Shown: piece by piece, positions 59,574 to 64,000 of the stretch
Layout: each line of letters starts with the position of its first letter
Position numbering within the stretch: position 1 is the first letter of the stretch
NCBI GenBank assembly: GCA_027621175.1
Contig: JAQCCM010000002.1
Span: 62,001-126,000 of the forward strand
Length of the DNA: 64,000 bases
Direction: 5' to 3'
From: Bacteroidota bacterium
GTDB lineage: Bacteria; Bacteroidota; Bacteroidia; Flavobacteriales; Flavobacteriaceae
The notes under the pieces: generated by a model
The model's input: only the letters and a program-made list of their open reading frames with translations
Databases searched by the model: none
What the model was told of the DNA's origin: nothing
Position numbers and translations under genes: made by a program

Positions 59574-62500
59574 ATGAAAACTAAATTTATTCAAATTTTA
59601 ACATTGTCTATTGTGATGGTGTTTCAAGTTGCTATAGCACAACAAACCGTTACAGGAACTGTTACAGACGCTGATGGCCTGCCACTTCCTGGAGCCACGG
59701 TTTTGGTTAAAGGAACCGCTACGGCTACTATTGCTGACTTTGATGGTATTTATTCAATTAACGCTGCAATCGGTGACGTTCTTGTAATAAGCTTTGTAGG
59801 TTATACTGCAGCTGAAGTTTCCGTTGACGCTACTACAGTCAACGCAACACTTTCAAGCAATTCATTGGATGAGGTAGTTGTTACCGCACAGGGAATTAAA
59901 AGAAAAGAAAAAGCTATTGGTTATGCAGTTACAACCATATCATCAAAGGATATTGAGCGAAAACCAGAAACTGACGTTTCAAGAATTTTAACTGGTAAGA
60001 TACCAGGGGTTCAAATTAACGCATCTGGTGGTTTCTTAGGGTCAAATGCTAACGTAATCATTCGATCAAAAAATTCAATTTCTGGATCTAACCAACCACT
60101 TTACATTGTTGATGGTGCACCTATTACGGGAAATCGTTCATTTGACCTTGACCCGAACAACATTGAATCTACCACTGTACTAAAAGGCTTAGCTGCTTCT
60201 ACATTGTATGGTCAAGATGGTAGAAACGGGGTTATCGTAATCACAACAAAAACGGGTTCTGGAGTAAGTAAGAGTAAAGGTTTTGAAATTGAAGTTTCAC
60301 AAACAACTTCAATGCTAGAGGTTTCAAACCTTCCTGAATTTCAAAATACTTACGGTCAAGGAGCAGATAACGATATAAACACCACCTTTTTTGGTAACTG
60401 GGGAGCTAAGTTTAACGGACAGGTTGTTCCGCATCACCTTAATATCCCAGATTATGCAAATTCATTTCCAGAATATCAAGGTGCTACAGATATCTACAGA
60501 GCACAACCTAACAACGTAAAAGATTTTTTTAGTAAGGGAATAGGTACAATTTCATCTATTTTGATTTCCAATGCTACTGAAAAGAGCTCTGTAAATTTTT
60601 CATATAGCAAATCTGACCAAGTTGGTTACGTAAAAGAAAACAAGTTTATTCGTGATAACTTTTCATTTGGATCTAGAACAAAACTTAGCAATAAGTTTAG
60701 TTTAAACACTAGTGTTTTATACAGCAAAACAATAGATACAAGACCGACGAGAAACTTTTTCGATCTTCTTACTTGGATACCAAGAAACTTAGATATACAA
60801 AATTTGCCTTTTGAAGACCCTAATGACGGTTCAAGTGTCTACTATAGGGTTACATTCACAAATCCAAGATGGCAACAAAAATATTCTCAATTTAAAGAAG
60901 ATGCTAACCGATTGTTTATGAAAGCGGAATTGGACTATGATTTAAGCGATAAAATAAAGTTTACCTATTTGTATAGTAACGACTATCTCGTTGAAACAAA
61001 CAGAGACTACCAGAACAAAGGAGGTGCAGATAATCCACTAGGTTACATGAACACTTTTGAAGATAAAGATCGTGTAACTACACACAGAGCGTATGCAAAC
61101 TTTAACAACATATCGCTTTCAGATAATTGGGGTTTTTCAGCTACAGCAGGTTTTGAATCAAAAAATATAGTAGCTTCAGATACAGGGTTGACTAGTCAAG
61201 ACCAAGTAGTATTTGATTTTATCAACCACAATAATTTTAGAGAAACAACACCAGTTGACAACTTAGGTATGCAGAATACTTTAGGTATATATAGTCAGGT
61301 TGAACTTGATTTTCAAAATTACTTGTTCCTTACAGTGGCAGCCAGAAATGACTGGGCATCTACAGTTGCAGAAGAAAACAGGTCAATTTTATACCCTAGT
61401 GCATCTCTTTCATATATTTTATCAGACACACCAGGTTTTGACAACAAAGGAAATTTCTATAAGCTAAGGGCTAGTTACGGTACATCCGCAAACTTCCCGA
61501 ATCCTTATTTAATAAAACCAACATTGGATGCAGAGCCTAATGCTTGGATAAATCCTTTTAATGGAAAACTTGTTTCATACAACGGTCTTAGTGATTTCTT
61601 ACCTAATCCAAACCTAAAACCAGAGTTGTTAAAAGAATATGAATTTGGTTTTGAAGGAAAAATATTTAACAACACCATTGATTTTGATATCTCTGTTTAT
61701 AAGAGAATTGTTGAAGATCAAATTTTAGCATCTAGTTTGCCTACATCTACAGGGTATTCTTCTACCACCATTAACGCTGGTAGAATAGACACTGACGGTA
61801 TAGAAGCTGCTATTACACTAAACATCATAAAGCCTAAAACACCAGGTGGTTTAAGCTGGTCAATGATTAACAACTTCACAGCTTATGAAACTACTGTTAA
61901 AGAACTTCCTGTAGACCGTATTCAATTTGCAGATGGAGTTAACCACGCTATTGAAGGAGAACCTTATGGAGTTTTTAGAGGTACATATGCAATGAAAGAT
62001 GATGCGGGGAATTTGTTAATCCACCCAGATACGGGTAAAATCATATTAAGTGACGATGTTGGAGCTGAGGATGAACTTATTGGAGATCCAAATGAAGATT
62101 TCTACTTTACTAACATAAATACACTGTCCTATAAAAATTTCACTTTTGGAATTCAATGGGAATATACACATGGTGGTGATATTTATTCACTATCTGCCTC
62201 TAACCTCTTAAGACGAGGAGTTACAAGAGATACTGAGGATAGAGAAGGTAGCTACATCATCCCCGGTGTTATAGGCGATCCTAACACTGGAGAGGTTGTT
62301 CTTGATTCTAACGGCGATAAAATTAAAAACAATATACAGATTGGAGCCAACGATTTATACTTTATAAACTTGATGGATGTAGATGAAAATATTGTTTTTG
62401 ATGCTTCTGTATTTAGGGTACGTGACATAAGCTTGTCATATGCATTGCCAAGCAAGGTTCTAGAAAATTTACCAATTGGTAGCGCATTATTCACCTTGCA

Positions 62501-62666
62501 AGCAAACAACATTTTTTACAATGCACCAAACCTCCCGCAATACATGAATTTGGACCCAGAGGTATTGGGTGCTAATACAGATGGAGCTACTAATAGCAAG
62601 GGATTAGATTACCAGAATGACCCATCTTATAAGCAAGTTTCGTTGGGTGTTAAATTAACCTTTTAA
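59574..62666 (+). CDS. SusC/RagA TonB-linked outer-membrane transporter
   Basis: Outer-membrane transporter of 1,030 residues, intact. The start is the ATG at 59574 (MKTKFIQILTLSIVMVFQVA, signal peptide to about 23); an upstream TTG at 59547 gives a poor N-terminus. Domains in order: carboxypeptidase-like (TVTGTVTDADGLPLPGATVL), plug (DVSRILTGKIPGVQINASGG; TLYGQDGRNGVIVITTKTGS), and a beta barrel ending KQVSLGVKLTF. It is followed 10 bases later by a susD gene. A near -7 match (CATATTTG) lies near 59541. Unlike the first susC, its frame is uninterrupted. Confidence 0.95.
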   Translation: MKTKFIQILTLSIVMVFQVAIAQQTVTGTVTDADGLPLPGATVLVKGTATATIADFDGIYSINAAIGDVLVISFVGYTAAEVSVDATTVNATLSSNSLDEVVVTAQGIKRKEKAIGYAVTTISSKDIERKPETDVSRILTGKIPGVQINASGGFLGSNANVIIRSKNSISGSNQPLYIVDGAPITGNRSFDLDPNNIESTTVLKGLAASTLYGQDGRNGVIVITTKTGSGVSKSKGFEIEVSQTTSMLEVSNLPEFQNTYGQGADNDINTTFFGNWGAKFNGQVVPHHLNIPDYANSFPEYQGATDIYRAQPNNVKDFFSKGIGTISSILISNATEKSSVNFSYSKSDQVGYVKENKFIRDNFSFGSRTKLSNKFSLNTSVLYSKTIDTRPTRNFFDLLTWIPRNLDIQNLPFEDPNDGSSVYYRVTFTNPRWQQKYSQFKEDANRLFMKAELDYDLSDKIKFTYLYSNDYLVETNRDYQNKGGADNPLGYMNTFEDKDRVTTHRAYANFNNISLSDNWGFSATAGFESKNIVASDTGLTSQDQVVFDFINHNNFRETTPVDNLGMQNTLGIYSQVELDFQNYLFLTVAARNDWASTVAEENRSILYPSASLSYILSDTPGFDNKGNFYKLRASYGTSANFPNPYLIKPTLDAEPNAWINPFNGKLVSYNGLSDFLPNPNLKPELLKEYEFGFEGKIFNNTIDFDISVYKRIVEDQILASSLPTSTGYSSTTINAGRIDTDGIEAAITLNIIKPKTPGGLSWSMINNFTAYETTVKELPVDRIQFADGVNHAIEGEPYGVFRGTYAMKDDAGNLLIHPDTGKIILSDDVGAEDELIGDPNEDFYFTNINTLSYKNFTFGIQWEYTHGGDIYSLSASNLLRRGVTRDTEDREGSYIIPGVIGDPNTGEVVLDSNGDKIKNNIQIGANDLYFINLMDVDENIVFDASVFRVRDISLSYALPSKVLENLPIGSALFTLQANNIFYNAPNLPQYMNLDPEVLGANTDGATNSKGLDYQNDPSYKQVSLGVKLTF

Positions 62667-62676
62667 TATTATTACT

Positions 62677-64000
62677 ATGAAAAATCAAATTAAAAAATAT
62701 ATTTTCGGTTTCTGCACACTTGCACTAGTAAGTGTTACGTCATGCGAAACCACCGATTTGGACATCAATGATAACCCAAATCAACTTACAACTGAATCAG
62801 CTGATCCAAACTATATCTTAAATGGTCTAATGTTTAGCAACGGTATTCAAAACGTACGATTAAGTGGTATAACAAGCGGAGTAGTTCGGCAAATCAATCA
62901 GTTTGGTACTTATGCATCATCTGCGGGACAAGAAGCTATGGACGGTGCTTGGTACAATGCATATTCCTTAACTTCTAACTTACAGCTTTTAAAAACCCTT
63001 TCCAAAGAGAAAAATCTTCCAGTTCATGTGGGGATTGGACAAGTTTTGGAAGCCATGGTCTATGTGAATCTTGTTGATTATATAGGGACAGCGGTATACA
63101 GTGAAGCTGTAAATCCAGAATTCACTCAACCCAATTTAGATTCAGGGGTGGATATTTATAAGGCTATGCTTTTACAATTAGATGAAGCTTTAGCAAACTT
63201 AGATAAGGAAGGAAGTATTACTCATGAAGATATCTATTATCAAGATGTAGCTAATTGGAAAAAATTGGCCAATACTTTGAAAATTAAAATGTATGTACAA
63301 ACACGTTTAGCTGGCGATGATTGGGACGGTGATGGAACTAGCAACAAAAGTGCTATTGAAGCCATTGTTACAGGTGGAGACTTTATATCTGAAAATACAG
63401 ATGACTATCAGATATACTTTAACAGTAAAGAAACCAACCCTGACGCACGTCACTACGGTTTCAGCACCAATTATATTGTAGCAGCAGATGATTATATGTC
63501 AAATGATTTTATGAATCGTCTTATTAATGGTAAGTCAATAAATGATCCAAGACTACCTTACTACATTTACAGACAAACACTTGAAGATCCAATGACTATT
63601 GATCCAGACGGTGCTTTACTTCCATGTGATGGAGATTCGGATTTTCAGTACTGTTACTTAGGTGATGGATATTGGGGTAGAGATCATGCAGATGATGAAG
63701 GAATTCCTAATGATGGTGTTTACAGATCTACTTGGGGTATATATCCAGCCGGAGGAGCTTTTGATCAAGGTACTGGTGGGTCAACTTTAGAGTCTGTCAA
63801 TCTTGGTGGAGCCGGAATTCAACCCATCATCCTTGCATCATTTACGCATTTTTGGTTAGCAGAAGCTGTTTTAACCATGGGTGTTAGTGGAGATGCACGT
63901 GCACTACTTAAAAAAGGAATGGAACTTTCTTTTGATAAAGTTGGAACTTTTGCTAGCAAAGAAATTGCTACTGCCGATGTTGATGCTTACGTTAATGAAG
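62677..64000 (+). CDS. SusD-family outer-membrane lipoprotein (SusD_2-like), 3' end cut by window
   Basis: Open from the ATG at 62677 to the window edge, 441 residues so far with no stop. The signal peptide ends in a lipobox VTSC (Cys23), followed by ETTDLDINDNPN with the acidic surface-export pattern. The internal sequence (NPNQLTTESADPNYILNGLM; AVNPEFTQPNLDSGVDIYKA; RTLINGKSIN-like DFMNRLINGKSINDPRLPYY) resembles the SusD_2 subfamily rather than classic SusD. It pairs with the intact susC upstream. The ligand is unknown; subtilase context suggests peptides. Confidence 0.9.
   Translation, partial: MKNQIKKYIFGFCTLALVSVTSCETTDLDINDNPNQLTTESADPNYILNGLMFSNGIQNVRLSGITSGVVRQINQFGTYASSAGQEAMDGAWYNAYSLTSNLQLLKTLSKEKNLPVHVGIGQVLEAMVYVNLVDYIGTAVYSEAVNPEFTQPNLDSGVDIYKAMLLQLDEALANLDKEGSITHEDIYYQDVANWKKLANTLKIKMYVQTRLAGDDWDGDGTSNKSAIEAIVTGGDFISENTDDYQIYFNSKETNPDARHYGFSTNYIVAADDYMSNDFMNRLINGKSINDPRLPYYIYRQTLEDPMTIDPDGALLPCDGDSDFQYCYLGDGYWGRDHADDEGIPNDGVYRSTWGIYPAGGAFDQGTGGSTLESVNLGGAGIQPIILASFTHFWLAEAVLTMGVSGDARALLKKGMELSFDKVGTFASKEIATADVDAYVNE

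Overview
The window comes from the chromosome of a marine bacterium of the Bacteroidota, class Flavobacteriia. Four things support this: a proteorhodopsin with methionine at the spectral-tuning position beside a blh retinal-forming gene, SusC/SusD outer-membrane pairs, a type IX secretion sorting domain on a protease, and promoters of the Bacteroidetes type (TAnnTTTG at -7, TTG at -33) with almost no Shine-Dalgarno sites. The DNA is AT-rich. I cannot name the genus. I see no tRNA, rRNA, CRISPR array, insertion sequence or prophage.

Layout. 1-14.1 kb (+): purL, a long-chain acyl-CoA ligase, then a MarR regulator heading a fatty-acid beta-oxidation operon (hydroxyacyl-CoA dehydrogenase/enoyl-CoA hydratase, thiolase, acyl-CoA dehydrogenase) with a secreted M28 peptidase at its end, then a VIT/CCC1 transporter and a small membrane protein. 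14.1-15.3 kb: a gene-poor stretch and a GIY-YIG/DUF4357 protein. 15.4-21.9 kb (-): a cysteine synthase/CBS-like enzyme, an FtsX/LolC-type permease, and the operon ffh-folD-queE-ykgJ-like, with blh upstream. 22.0-22.7 kb (+): proteorhodopsin, divergent from blh. 22.75-24.5 kb (-): argS, divergent from a small unknown gene. 25.0-28.8 kb (-): carA-eno-gltA. 28.8-45.7 kb (-): one continuous str-S10-spc-alpha ribosomal supercluster, rpsL to rplQ, with a strong promoter upstream of rpsL and a strong hairpin terminator after rplQ. 45.9-52.6 kb (+): menaquinone genes menF-menD-menB-menA-menC-menE. 53.0-64.0 kb (+): a nutrient-uptake region with two SusC/SusD pairs flanking a subtilase that carries a type IX sorting domain.

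How it fits together. Blh cleaves beta-carotene to retinal, the chromophore of the adjacent light-driven proton pump; the carotenoid genes must lie elsewhere. The MarR gene has a perfect 14+14 base inverted repeat just upstream of its -7 box and probably controls its own operon. The SusCD/subtilase region looks like a peptide- or protein-scavenging locus, although substrate is inference.

Main anomalies. (1) rpmD (ribosomal protein L30) has a one-base deletion after codon 6. (2) The first susC has a single in-frame TAG at codon 188 of 1,016. (3) Several genes have a TAnnTTTG box ending exactly 4 nt before the ATG, which predicts leaderless mRNAs. (4) A cluster of palindromic intergenic elements lies between menE and susC. 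No wholly new multigene system is evident; points 1-4 are the most worth checking.
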